Origin: an uncultured Gloeocapsa sp.
Lineage (GTDB): Bacteria; Cyanobacteriota; Cyanobacteriia; Cyanobacteriales; Gloeocapsaceae
Length of the DNA stretch: 13,142 nt
Direction: 5' to 3'
NCBI GenBank assembly: GCA_937930495.1
Contig: CALGKL010000259.1
Location: forward strand, 1-13,142
Positions within the stretch are counted from its first letter, which is position 1, and every line of letters starts with the position of its first letter. The notes under the pieces are model-generated. The model ran no database searches. It was not told the DNA's origin and was given only the letters and a program-made list of their open reading frames with translations. Both the position numbers and the translations under genes were made by a program. This document shows, piece after piece, positions 1-7,699 of this stretch.

Positions 1-1
1 G

Positions 2-433
2 TTATTATCGGTTTTAATGGGACCGGTGCGCAGTATCGTATTTTTGATCCCCTATGGCTTAATGGGAGTGCAATTAGGTTTATTTTGGCGACGTGGTGCT
101 AACTGGAATTTGTCTCTGATTGTGGGAGGGATTATTGGTACGTTTGGGGTTTTCTTTCGTGTCGCCTTATTCTCTCTGTTTCTAGGGGAAGATTTGTGGA
201 GTTATTTTATGGTCCAAATCACCGAATTAGCTGACTGGATTTTTCTCAAGTTAGGTTTATTGATGGAACCTAGTTTATGGATGATTGAGTTACTCGCTTT
301 GGTAATGATTTTTATCAGCAACCTTCTCTATGTGTTAACGGTACATCTAGCAGCATTATTGGTCTTAGATAAATTGGGTAATCCTATTCCTCGTCCTCCT
401 GAGTGGATTAAAACTATCCTAGATTATGAATAA
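2..433 (+). CDS. DUF2232-type multi-spanning membrane protein, 5' end missing
   Basis: The frame is open to the left edge (codons for LLSVL precede the first ATG at 17), so this is very probably the C-terminal part of a longer protein, and Met at 17 is internal. At least three hydrophobic stretches are visible: around SIVFLIPYGLMGVQLGLFW, then LIVGGIIGTFGVFFRVALF, and near the end LLALVMIFISNLLYVLTVHL. The tail is short and proline-rich (NPIPRPPEW). Layout and sequence style resemble the cyanobacterial DUF2232 (YybS-like) inner-membrane proteins, a family often compared with substrate-binding (S) components of ECF transporters. That assignment is from memory of the family, not a search. It overlaps the next gene by 8 bp, which suggests translational coupling with the CobT-like enzyme. 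Its substrate, if it is a transporter, is unknown. Confidence 0.7.
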   Translation, partial: LLSVLMGPVRSIVFLIPYGLMGVQLGLFWRRGANWNLSLIVGGIIGTFGVFFRVALFSLFLGEDLWSYFMVQITELADWIFLKLGLLMEPSLWMIELLALVMIFISNLLYVLTVHLAALLVLDKLGNPIPRPPEWIKTILDYE

Positions 434-1508
434 AGTTTATTACTCTTTAGAGCAAGGTCAACAGTGGTTAGAATGCTATCGAGGTAAAAAACCCGTCTTT
501 GCTTGTATTTTGGGTTTTACCGCCACCGGATTGCTTCCGGGAATTTCCGCCGCTGGTGCTACCCCTAGTCAACGTCAATACACGGCGATCGCCGATGGAG
601 AATTTTTAATCAACGGTCCTGGAGTGACTCCCTGTTATCCTCTACCACCTTTAGACGTAGGCGCATCTCCGGTGTTAATCAGTCGCGCGGTGGTAACTGC
701 TTTAGATATTCCTGTGTATCTATTCAACGCGGGGTTACCCACTCCTCCTGTTGTTCCCCATATTGATTTAGGTGGAAGACCCGCTCTCTGTGTCAGTTCC
801 GGTCAAGCTTTACCTTTAGAAGTAGTAGAACATCTGTTGAACCAAGGTTTAATCTGGGGGGAAAAATTAGCTCCCAAGGATAGTTATCTGATTATTGGTG
901 AATGCGTAGTTGGGGGTACGACTACAGCTTTGGCTTTATTAACCGCCTTAGGAATCGACGCTAAAGATAAAGTTAACAGTAGTCATCGTCGGTGTAATCA
1001 TCAGCAAAAATGGTCAATCGTACAACAGGGGTTAAAGGGTTTTCCACTTCCTCTCTCACCACTATCAGCAGTAGCTGCAGTCGGGGATCCTATGCAAATC
1101 GTCGCCGCGGGAATGGCGATCGCTGCTAGTCGTTATGGGGGTGTGATGTTAGCAGGGGGTACACAAATGTTAGCGGTTTACGCTTTAATCAATGCCTTAA
1201 ATTTAGAGATGAGATTAGATTCTATTACCGTTGGGACAACTCGTTGGGTTGTGGAAGATTCTACTGGAGATACCCTTGGTTTAGCTCAAACTATCGAATC
1301 ATATTATCAGTTACAGGGTTTACCGGTGATCGCCACTCAACTGAGTTTTGTCCATTCTCGTTATGAGACTCTCAGAGCTTATGAACAGGGTTATGTTAAA
1401 GAGGGAGTAGGTGCTGGAGCTTGTGCTATAGCTGCTCATCTCTATCAAAATTGGTCTCAAGTTGAGCTACAAAACGCCATTGAAGCTGTAGCTAGTGGTT
1501 TGAGCTAA
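426..1508 (+). CDS. CobT-like nicotinate mononucleotide-dependent phosphoribosyltransferase (UPF0284/TIGR00303 type)
   Basis: This 360-aa protein has the layout of the cyanobacterial/archaeal branch of the CobT family. Classical CobT transfers phosphoribose from nicotinate mononucleotide to the lower-ligand base of cobamides. Two CobT hallmarks can be read: GECVVGGTTTA (Glu159), matching the GE-x-GIGNTT segment, and KEGVGAGA (Glu326), matching the C-terminal GEG-x-GA segment that holds the catalytic glutamate. Glycine-rich segments around residues 218-246 (GDPMQIVAAG, GGVMLAGGTQ) also fit the fold. The ATG lies inside the stop region of the DUF2232 gene (ATGAATAA), so translation is probably coupled. 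The stop overlaps that of the convergent gene. Most cyanobacteria make pseudocobalamin with adenine as lower base, so the physiological base substrate is uncertain. Family membership is solid; the exact reaction is inferred. Confidence 0.85.
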   Translation: MNKVYYSLEQGQQWLECYRGKKPVFACILGFTATGLLPGISAAGATPSQRQYTAIADGEFLINGPGVTPCYPLPPLDVGASPVLISRAVVTALDIPVYLFNAGLPTPPVVPHIDLGGRPALCVSSGQALPLEVVEHLLNQGLIWGEKLAPKDSYLIIGECVVGGTTTALALLTALGIDAKDKVNSSHRRCNHQQKWSIVQQGLKGFPLPLSPLSAVAAVGDPMQIVAAGMAIAASRYGGVMLAGGTQMLAVYALINALNLEMRLDSITVGTTRWVVEDSTGDTLGLAQTIESYYQLQGLPVIATQLSFVHSRYETLRAYEQGYVKEGVGAGACAIAAHLYQNWSQVELQNAIEAVASGLS

Positions 1509-1852
1509 ATTTTAATTTTGGCTCTAACCGCTAATAATTGTTCCTCTAAAGCGGCGATCCGGTGATAAGATGCGGTTAACTGTGCCGTTAGTCTTTGAAT
1601 CTGAACATCTGGTGAGAGTAGTTCTTCTAAATCAGTTCTTTGACTATTGTTGTTATCGTCTAAAATATCTTTATGTATATTATGTTCATTTGCTTTTTGT
1701 TTTTTAGAAACGGTATGATTACCGAAAGAGGATGGTTGAGAATTTTTGACCAAAATGTCTATTTTATTGCTTAAACCCTCGATAATGCGGTAAAGCTGGT
1801 CAACTTTATAGTGTAATTCGAGGATTTGCCTCTGTATTGTTTCCATGGTCAT
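1505..1852 (-). CDS. Small coiled-coil protein of unknown function
   Basis: This 115-aa product is not one I recognise. Residues about 3-35 (IQRQILELHYKVDQLYRIIE and following) and 80-113 (QIQRLTAQLTASYHRIAALE and following) show heptad-like spacing of Leu/Ile and look like coiled-coil helices. They flank a polar linker (about 36-78) rich in Asn, Lys, His and Asp. There is no signal peptide or membrane segment, so it is probably cytoplasmic, perhaps a dimer or a helical hairpin. The start could be the first ATG (MTM...) or the one two codons later. Its TAG overlaps the TAA of the convergent CobT-like gene (shared bases 1506-1507). Good codon structure and two coherent helices argue that it is real, but no function can be assigned. 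Confidence 0.6.
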   Translation of the reverse strand: MTMETIQRQILELHYKVDQLYRIIEGLSNKIDILVKNSQPSSFGNHTVSKKQKANEHNIHKDILDDNNNSQRTDLEELLSPDVQIQRLTAQLTASYHRIAALEEQLLAVRAKIKI

Positions 1853-1943
1853 TCTATCATTTAACTTCTAATTTCTATCCTAAGCATACTTTTGGGCTGT
1901 ATAGCAACTATTCCTGATTAATTTAATATTCCTTATTTTCCTA

Positions 1944-3020
1944 ATGTTGACTCGTCGTTCTCTCTTAACTGGTTTGGGTAGTATTCTAGCAGCTAATCTC
2001 TTAGCTAGTTGTCAAAATAATCACCCTGGTATAGTGATATCTTTATTAAAAAACTCTATTCCTGCTCAACTTTTAACCAAATTTCGTCAAAAAGAAGATC
2101 AAGATAGATTAATTGATTTTCAAATACAAACTAACCTAGAAAGTCTCTGGGAATTATTGTTAAATCAAGAAGCAACTTTGCTTACCCTAGGGGATACCTG
2201 GTTAGAATCAGCAATTACTCAAAATTTAATACAACCTCTGACTCAAGAGGAGTTAAGCAATTGGTCACAATTACCAAAACAATATCAAAATTTAGTAACT
2301 CGCAATTCCCTTGGTTATCTTAGCACCAATGGGAAAATCTGGGGCGCACCCTATAGATGGGGGACAGTGATGATCGCCTATCGGAGTGATTATCTAGGTA
2401 GATTAGGAATCACCCCTACAGATTGGGGGGATTTATGGCGAGAAGAATTGCGCGATCGCCTTTCTTTACCTAACGCTCCTCGAGAAGTTATCGGTTTAAC
2501 CCTCAAAAAACTCGGTTACTCCTACAATCAGGAAAATTTAGCCACTATTCCCCAATTAAAACCAGAATTAGAACGTTTACATCAACAGGTTAAATTTTAT
2601 AGTTCCGATTCCTATCTACAACCTCTAATTATCGGTGATACTTGGTTAGCTGTGGGGTGGTCAACAGATATTATCCCTCTAGCTAAAAGTTATAGCAAAA
2701 TTGCCGCGGTTATACCCTCTTCGGGAACATCTCTCTGGGTAGATGTCTGGGTCAAAGCAGCTCGAGAAAATCCTCCCGAGGCTAAGATCATTAAACAATG
2801 GATTGATTTCTGTTGGCAACCCCAAGTAGCTGAAGCTATTACTCGTCTGACTAATGCTGCTTCCCCGATGATTGTTAATAATCAGTCCCTCGCTAAACAG
2901 ATAGATAACCCTTTGGTAGTGGTTGATTCAGATATCCTCAACCGTAGTGAGTTTTTATTACCTTTATCTCCCGAGACTTTACAACAGTATCGTCACCTCT
3001 GGGAAACCGTTTTTACCTAA
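1944..3020 (+). CDS. Periplasmic substrate-binding lipoprotein, spermidine/putrescine (PotD)-like
   Basis: The 358-aa protein begins with a twin-arginine-like leader (TRRSLLTGLGS) running into a lipobox, Leu20-Ala21-Ser22-Cys23, so it is probably exported and lipid-anchored at Cys23. The body resembles the extracellular solute-binding proteins of the polyamine/iron group: a GAPYRWGTVMIAYRSDYL segment near residues 135-152 recalls the PY-x-WGT-x-x-x-x-Y hinge region of PotD-like proteins, and a GDTWLAVGWSTDI segment lies near 232-244. No permease or ATPase gene is adjacent, so it is an orphan receptor here. A 91-bp divergent gap separates it from the coiled-coil gene, and I found no convincing promoter there. 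It converges on aroE with 23 bp between the stops. The ligand (polyamine, metal or other) is not determined by the sequence. Confidence 0.75.
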   Translation: MLTRRSLLTGLGSILAANLLASCQNNHPGIVISLLKNSIPAQLLTKFRQKEDQDRLIDFQIQTNLESLWELLLNQEATLLTLGDTWLESAITQNLIQPLTQEELSNWSQLPKQYQNLVTRNSLGYLSTNGKIWGAPYRWGTVMIAYRSDYLGRLGITPTDWGDLWREELRDRLSLPNAPREVIGLTLKKLGYSYNQENLATIPQLKPELERLHQQVKFYSSDSYLQPLIIGDTWLAVGWSTDIIPLAKSYSKIAAVIPSSGTSLWVDVWVKAARENPPEAKIIKQWIDFCWQPQVAEAITRLTNAASPMIVNNQSLAKQIDNPLVVVDSDILNRSEFLLPLSPETLQQYRHLWETVFT

Positions 3021-3043
3021 ACATCTCTTAGTAGTTATTTACC

Positions 3044-3892
3044 TTAAATTTGGAGATAATTTAATAAAGCTTGACGCATGACTTCCACTGGTACAGGTTG
3101 TTGTAACCAAATCTCTAGAGCGATCGCTCCTTGGTTGATTAACATCTCTAAACCGTCTATAGTCTCTGCTCCTTGTTTTTGACTCTGGATTAGTAATTTA
3201 CTTGGACGTGGTGTATAAATTAAGTCATAGACGATCGCCCCAGGTTGAATCGATTTGACTAAATCATCATCTAAAGGTGATTCTTGGACTTGAGGATACA
3301 TCCCAATCGGAGTAGTATTAACTAATAACTCACTAGCTGAGATTAACTCGGGTAAATCTGACCACTGGTACACCTCCACCTGTGACCACTCTTTTTGAAA
3401 CAAAGCTAATTTTTCTAGATTACGCCCGACTACCCGAATCCCTTGACAACCTAACCCACTTAACCCCTCCACAACCGCTCTAGCTGCACCACCGTAACCC
3501 AAAACTAAGGGTTTAATCTCACTCCAATTGCGCTCTAATTCTTTTAAAGGCGCTAAAAACCCCGCTACATCGGTATTCGTCCCACTCCAACCCTGTTGGT
3601 TACGCCAAACCGTGTTCGTCGCTCCCACTCTTTTAGCTAGGGGAGACACCTCATCGAGAAATTGCATAATCCTTTGTTTATGGGGAATAGTTACGTTGAA
3701 ACCCTCGAGATTTAGTCCCCCTAAAGTGGCGATCGCCCTTTCTAAGTCTTCGGTTTTAATCCCTAGGGGTATATAAACATAATCCACTCCCAACGCTTTA
3801 ATCGCTGCGTTGTGCATTACCGGTGAGAGACTATGTTCAATTGGATCTCCGATTACTCCTAATAACTTTGTTTTTCCTGTGATTATTTGCAT
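3044..3892 (-). CDS. aroE: Shikimate dehydrogenase (NADP+)
   Basis: AroE reduces 3-dehydroshikimate to shikimate with NADPH, the fourth step of the shikimate pathway to aromatic amino acids and quinones, in the cytosol. The 282-aa length is normal. Substrate-binding residues are visible in HSLSPVMHN (Ser21, Ser23) and NVTIPHKQ, whose Lys72 is the catalytic lysine. GATNTV (Asn93) and GTNTDVAGF (Asp108, the catalytic partner) follow. The nucleotide-binding loop is GYGGAARAV (132-140), with Tyr where Ala or Asn is commoner. NTTPIGM and the C-terminal DGLEMLINQGA motif complete the enzyme. The ATG at 3892-3890 agrees with the family's N-terminus. It is divergent from rpmI across 58 bp that hold overlapping promoters. 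Confidence 0.96.
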   Translation of the reverse strand: MQIITGKTKLLGVIGDPIEHSLSPVMHNAAIKALGVDYVYIPLGIKTEDLERAIATLGGLNLEGFNVTIPHKQRIMQFLDEVSPLAKRVGATNTVWRNQQGWSGTNTDVAGFLAPLKELERNWSEIKPLVLGYGGAARAVVEGLSGLGCQGIRVVGRNLEKLALFQKEWSQVEVYQWSDLPELISASELLVNTTPIGMYPQVQESPLDDDLVKSIQPGAIVYDLIYTPRPSKLLIQSQKQGAETIDGLEMLINQGAIALEIWLQQPVPVEVMRQALLNYLQI

Positions 3893-3921
3893 TGTTGATT
3901 ATCCCTAAAAAATGTTATACT
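3892..3921 (+). promoter_or_regulatory. Predicted sigma70-type promoter of rpmI-rplT
   Basis: An extended -10 element, TGTTATACT (TG at 3913-3914, hexamer TATACT at 3916-3921), lies 29 bp before the rpmI ATG. A TTGTTG -35-like hexamer sits at 3892-3897 with an 18-bp spacer. The implied transcript starts near 3928, giving a short leader of about 20-25 nt. The -35 hexamer begins in the last base of the aroE start codon region. Only consensus matching supports this. Confidence 0.55.
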
Positions 3922-3942
3922 AGTCGATTGTGTAAAAGTAAA
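3914..3942 (-). promoter_or_regulatory. Predicted promoter of aroE, overlapping the rpmI promoter
   Basis: Read on the minus strand, TTTACT (3942-3937) and TATAAC (3919-3914) form -35 and -10 hexamers with a 17-bp spacer, about 22-27 bp before the aroE ATG. The -10 shares positions 3916-3919 with the opposing rpmI -10. Support is consensus matching only; the -35 is imperfect. Confidence 0.4.
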
Positions 3943-3950
3943 CAGTTAAA

Positions 3951-4151
3951 ATGCCTAAACTAAAAACTCGTAAATCAGCCGCGAAAAGATTTCGGATGAC
4001 AGCCACAGGTAAAATAGTTCGCCGTAGCGCTAATCGTAATCACCTATTACAGCATAAAAGTGCTGAGCGAAAACGTCGTTTATGGAAATTAACCCAAGTA
4101 CACGAAAATGACGAGCAAAACGTTCGTCTCATGCTTCCTTATTCTTCCTAA
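3951..4151 (+). CDS. rpmI: 50S ribosomal protein L35
   Basis: This 66-aa, very basic protein starts [20 protein letters not shown] and contains [14 protein letters not shown], both characteristic of bacterial L35; the length is typical (about 65-67 aa). L35 is a component of the large ribosomal subunit. It is followed after 29 bp by rplT, the conserved rpmI-rplT pair. In many bacteria infC precedes this pair in one operon; here aroE stands upstream in the opposite direction, so rpmI has its own promoter. No Shine-Dalgarno sequence is evident before the ATG. Confidence 0.97.
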   Translation: MPKLKTRKSAAKRFRMTATGKIVRRSANRNHLLQHKSAERKRRLWKLTQVHENDEQNVRLMLPYSS

Positions 4152-4180
4152 AATTTGTAGTTTTTGTTAAAGTAAATACC

Positions 4181-4531
4181 ATGACTAGAGTCAAAAGAGG
4201 CAATGTAGCCCGTAAACGTCGCCAAAAAATCCTTAAACTTGCTAAAGGGTTTAGAGGATCCCATTCTAAACTATTTCGCACAGCTAACCAACAGGTAATG
4301 AAAGCTTTGCGCAATTCCTATCGCGATCGCCGTAAACGTAAACGCGATTTTCGTCGTCTCTGGATTGTGCGCATCAACGCTGCTGCTAGACAACACGATC
4401 TTAGTTACAGTCAATTGATCGGGCAACTGAAAAAGGTTAACATCGAAATTAATCGTAAAATGTTAGCTCAACTCGCTGTCCTCAATCCCGAAGCTTTTGC
4501 TAAAATCGTCGAAATAGCTAAACAAGCTTAA
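4181..4531 (+). CDS. rplT: 50S ribosomal protein L20
   Basis: The 116-aa protein opens [20 protein letters not shown] and continues with [19 protein letters not shown] and [20 protein letters not shown], the standard L20 signature; the length is normal. L20 binds 23S rRNA early in large-subunit assembly. In several bacteria it also represses translation of its own operon by binding the mRNA leader; with the short leader predicted here, such a leader structure is not obvious. It is almost certainly co-transcribed with rpmI. An exact HIP1 octamer lies inside the gene at 4323-4330. Confidence 0.97.
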   Translation: MTRVKRGNVARKRRQKILKLAKGFRGSHSKLFRTANQQVMKALRNSYRDRRKRKRDFRRLWIVRINAAARQHDLSYSQLIGQLKKVNIEINRKMLAQLAVLNPEAFAKIVEIAKQA

Positions 4532-4563
4532 ACAATTCCCTAAATGTTAAATCAGAGATAGTA

Positions 4564-4605
4564 ACGGGTGATTATTGTTGTAGCTAAGTTCTCCTTAATC
4601 CCCGT
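4564..4605. other. Inverted repeat with one bulge downstream of rplT
   Basis: ACGGGTGATTA (4564-4574) pairs with TAATCCCCGT (4596-4605) over 10 bp with a single bulged T at 4569, around a 21-nt loop. It lies 32 bp past the rplT stop, in a 250-bp intergenic stretch (4532-4781) that holds nothing else I can name. No T-run follows either arm on the plus strand, so it is not a canonical intrinsic terminator. It may stabilise the rplT mRNA 3' end, be a terminator of another type, or be a chance fold. Confidence 0.35.
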
Positions 4606-4781
4606 CAACACGTCTCTTATTAATCAATTTTCAAAGAAGAATTGGAAAAGCTAAATTATCACCAATTTTCTCTATTAATTGTTGGCTAGAGTTAATTTTT
4701 TCGAGAAGAAGCCCTAGATTGCTTGTTCTTTATTTGGTTTAATTTTGGCTTAATTAAAATAAGATTGAGCTAATAAATTGT

Positions 4782-5555
4782 ATGAAATTTGCCAAAATAT
4801 TTTTACTCATCTTGTTAGTTATAACCTTGATGAGCAGTGGTCAAATCTCCCTTAAGGCTCAAGATTTTCCCTTAGTAAATAAAGATCAAATTACGATCGG
4901 AGTAAAAAATAACTCCAGACCCTTAGCCTTTCTAGATGAGTCAGGAGAATTACAAGGATTAGAAATAGATATCGCTAAAAAACTCGCTGAAGAATTATTC
5001 TCTACTGAAACAGCGGTTAAATTCGTCCCCGTTACTAATCAAGAGCGTTTAGATGCTCTCTTAAATCAAGAAGTAGATCTAGTTATCGCTAGACTAACAG
5101 CTAATGCAGCTCGTTCTCAACTAGTGAATTTTAGTATTTATTATTATCTAGACGGAACAGGAATAATTACCAAAGATCCTTCAGTACAAAGTATTCAAGA
5201 TTTAACCAACCAGAAAATTGCGGTACTCTCAGGCTCAGATAGTATTAATGTAATCAAAAGCCGATTACCCCAAGCCAAGTTAGTAGCAGTAGATTCCTAT
5301 CAACAAGCATATGAATTGTTAGAAGCAGCAGAAGCGGAAGCTTTTGTCGCTGACCAGAGTATTTTAACCGGATGGGTACAAGAACATCCCGAATATAGAC
5401 TAATCGCTTCGCGTCTTTCCGGAGAACCTCTAGCCATAGCCATACCCAAAGGCTTACAATATGTTAGCTTGCACAACCAAATCAACTTGGCGATCGCCAA
5501 GTGGAGAGAGTCAGGTTGGTTGAGGGAGAGAGCAAGCTATTGGGGTTTACCCTAG
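4782..5555 (+). CDS. Periplasmic amino-acid-type substrate-binding protein (SBP family 3)
   Basis: A signal peptide (Lys2-Lys5, hydrophobic 6-17, probable cleavage after LKA at residue 26) leads into a 230-residue family-3 solute-binding domain. Diagnostic segments are the SRPLAFLDESGELQGLEIDI stretch (about 45-64), TANAARSQLVNFS with Arg111 at the position that normally grips the ligand carboxylate, and EAFVADQS with Asp191 where amino-acid binders usually have the amino-group contact. There is no lipobox, and no permease or ATPase gene is adjacent. It probably delivers an amino acid or related ligand to a transporter encoded elsewhere, or acts as a sensor. A weak promoter-like pair (TTTGGT 4733-4738, TAAAAT 4755-4760, 16-bp spacer) lies upstream. 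The ycf37 gene follows 28 bp later on the same strand, so co-transcription is likely. Confidence 0.85.
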   Translation: MKFAKIFLLILLVITLMSSGQISLKAQDFPLVNKDQITIGVKNNSRPLAFLDESGELQGLEIDIAKKLAEELFSTETAVKFVPVTNQERLDALLNQEVDLVIARLTANAARSQLVNFSIYYYLDGTGIITKDPSVQSIQDLTNQKIAVLSGSDSINVIKSRLPQAKLVAVDSYQQAYELLEAAEAEAFVADQSILTGWVQEHPEYRLIASRLSGEPLAIAIPKGLQYVSLHNQINLAIAKWRESGWLRERASYWGLP

Positions 5556-5583
5556 AGTGAAAATTAACCCAAAAAGATTAACT

Positions 5584-6114
5584 ATGGACAATTCAACCGA
5601 AATTTTACCAGTAATTTATTTAGGAGTATTACTCGCTATTCTAGGAGCGATCGCTTACTTTCTCTTAACTCAGATTTTCCGCACCCGCAGAATAGAGAGT
5701 AAATTGGCCAAATTACAAAAAAAGCTCAAAGAAGGGAAAGGAACAGCCCAAGAATACTATGAATTAGGCAGTCTCTATCTAGATAAAAAACTCTACGTCC
5801 AATCGATAAACCTGTTTCAAAAAGCCCTCAAAAGTGAGCAAATAGAACCAGAAAACCTAGCCCTAATTTATAATGCCATGGGTTACGCCTATTTTGCTCA
5901 GGAACAGTACGATCTAGCCATTCGCAATTATAAAGAAGCCCTAAAACTTTATCCCGAATATATCATCGCTTTAAATAACCTAGGCAACGCTTACGAGAAA
6001 AAACAACTCACCGCACAAGCATTAGAAACCTATACACAGACATTACAATATGACCCAGAAAACAAAATCGCCAAACGTCGTGTGGAATCCTTGCGCAAAC
6101 GGATAGTTGCTTAA
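5584..6114 (+). CDS. ycf37: Ycf37, TPR protein of photosystem I assembly
   Basis: From the ATG at 5584 the protein is 176 aa: a single N-terminal membrane anchor (about residues 9-29, PVIYLGVLLAILGAIAYFLL), a basic stretch RTRRIESK, then three tetratricopeptide repeats at about 55-88, 92-125 and 126-159 (EYYELGSLYLDKKLY; YNAMGYAYFAQEQYDLAI; LNNLGNAYEKKQLTAQALE) and a basic tail. This matches cyanobacterial and algal Ycf37 in length, anchor and repeats. That protein resides at the thylakoid membrane and supports photosystem I assembly or stability. A GTG at 5557 would add nine residues and sit 1 bp after the upstream stop; the ATG gives the N-terminus I expect for the family. HIP1 occurs within the membrane-anchor codons (5647-5654). 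Confidence 0.88.
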   Translation: MDNSTEILPVIYLGVLLAILGAIAYFLLTQIFRTRRIESKLAKLQKKLKEGKGTAQEYYELGSLYLDKKLYVQSINLFQKALKSEQIEPENLALIYNAMGYAYFAQEQYDLAIRNYKEALKLYPEYIIALNNLGNAYEKKQLTAQALETYTQTLQYDPENKIAKRRVESLRKRIVA

Positions 6115-6137
6115 ACAAATTTTAATAAATAATGAGA

Positions 6138-6155
6138 AATGTAACGAAATGCAAA
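6138..6155 (-). promoter_or_regulatory. HLR1-like RpaB-binding site upstream of crtP
   Basis: On the minus strand the sequence reads TTTGCATT-TC-GTTACATT: two 8-bp direct repeats separated by 2 bp. The HLR1 consensus for the response regulator RpaB is two (G/T)TTACA(T/A)(T/A) repeats with a 2-bp gap. One repeat matches exactly and the other has one mismatch. The site ends 1 bp before the -10 box at 6157, covering roughly -31 to -14, a position that suggests repression. The orientation is opposite to the gene. Confidence 0.5.
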
Positions 6156-6156
6156 G

Positions 6157-6162
6157 TATAAT
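6157..6162 (+). promoter_or_regulatory. Perfect -10 box of the crtP promoter
   Basis: TATAAT lies 39 bp before the crtP ATG. There is no good -35 hexamer 16-18 bp upstream; the region is occupied by the HLR1-like repeats. The likely transcription start is near 6169, with a leader of about 33 nt. Confidence 0.55.
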
Positions 6163-6192
6163 GAAAGAAAATTAATCAATACAGAAAACTAA

Positions 6193-7635
<1,443 letters not shown>

Positions 7636-7699
7636 GATTAGCTCAGACAATGGGAAAATGCTTACTAGACTAAGGTTAAAATTAGCCTCTGACCGATGA

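Noticed and set aside
17..19. ATG at 17 as a true start of the membrane protein
   Set aside because: Hydrophobic codons continue in frame to the left edge, and the protein is short for its family, so the Met is probably internal.
1853..1943. Promoters in the 91-bp divergent gap, including TTGGGC at 1892-1897
   Set aside because: No -10 hexamer lies at an acceptable spacing in either direction, and the NtcA-like GTATAGCAACTATT fails the GTAN8TAC pattern.
4129..4314. Minus-strand reading frame across the rpmI-rplT junction
   Set aside because: It lies antisense to two certain ribosomal protein genes and has no coherent protein features. Similar antisense frames inside aroE, crtP, crtB, raf1 and the PEP-CTERM genes were dropped for the same reason.
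4564..4605. Hairpin after rplT as an intrinsic terminator
   Set aside because: No run of T follows the stem, and the loop is 21 nt.
5557..5583. GTG at 5557 as the ycf37 start
   Set aside because: It adds a polar, lysine-rich nonapeptide before the membrane anchor. The ATG at 5584 gives the short N-terminus expected of Ycf37. Not fully excluded.
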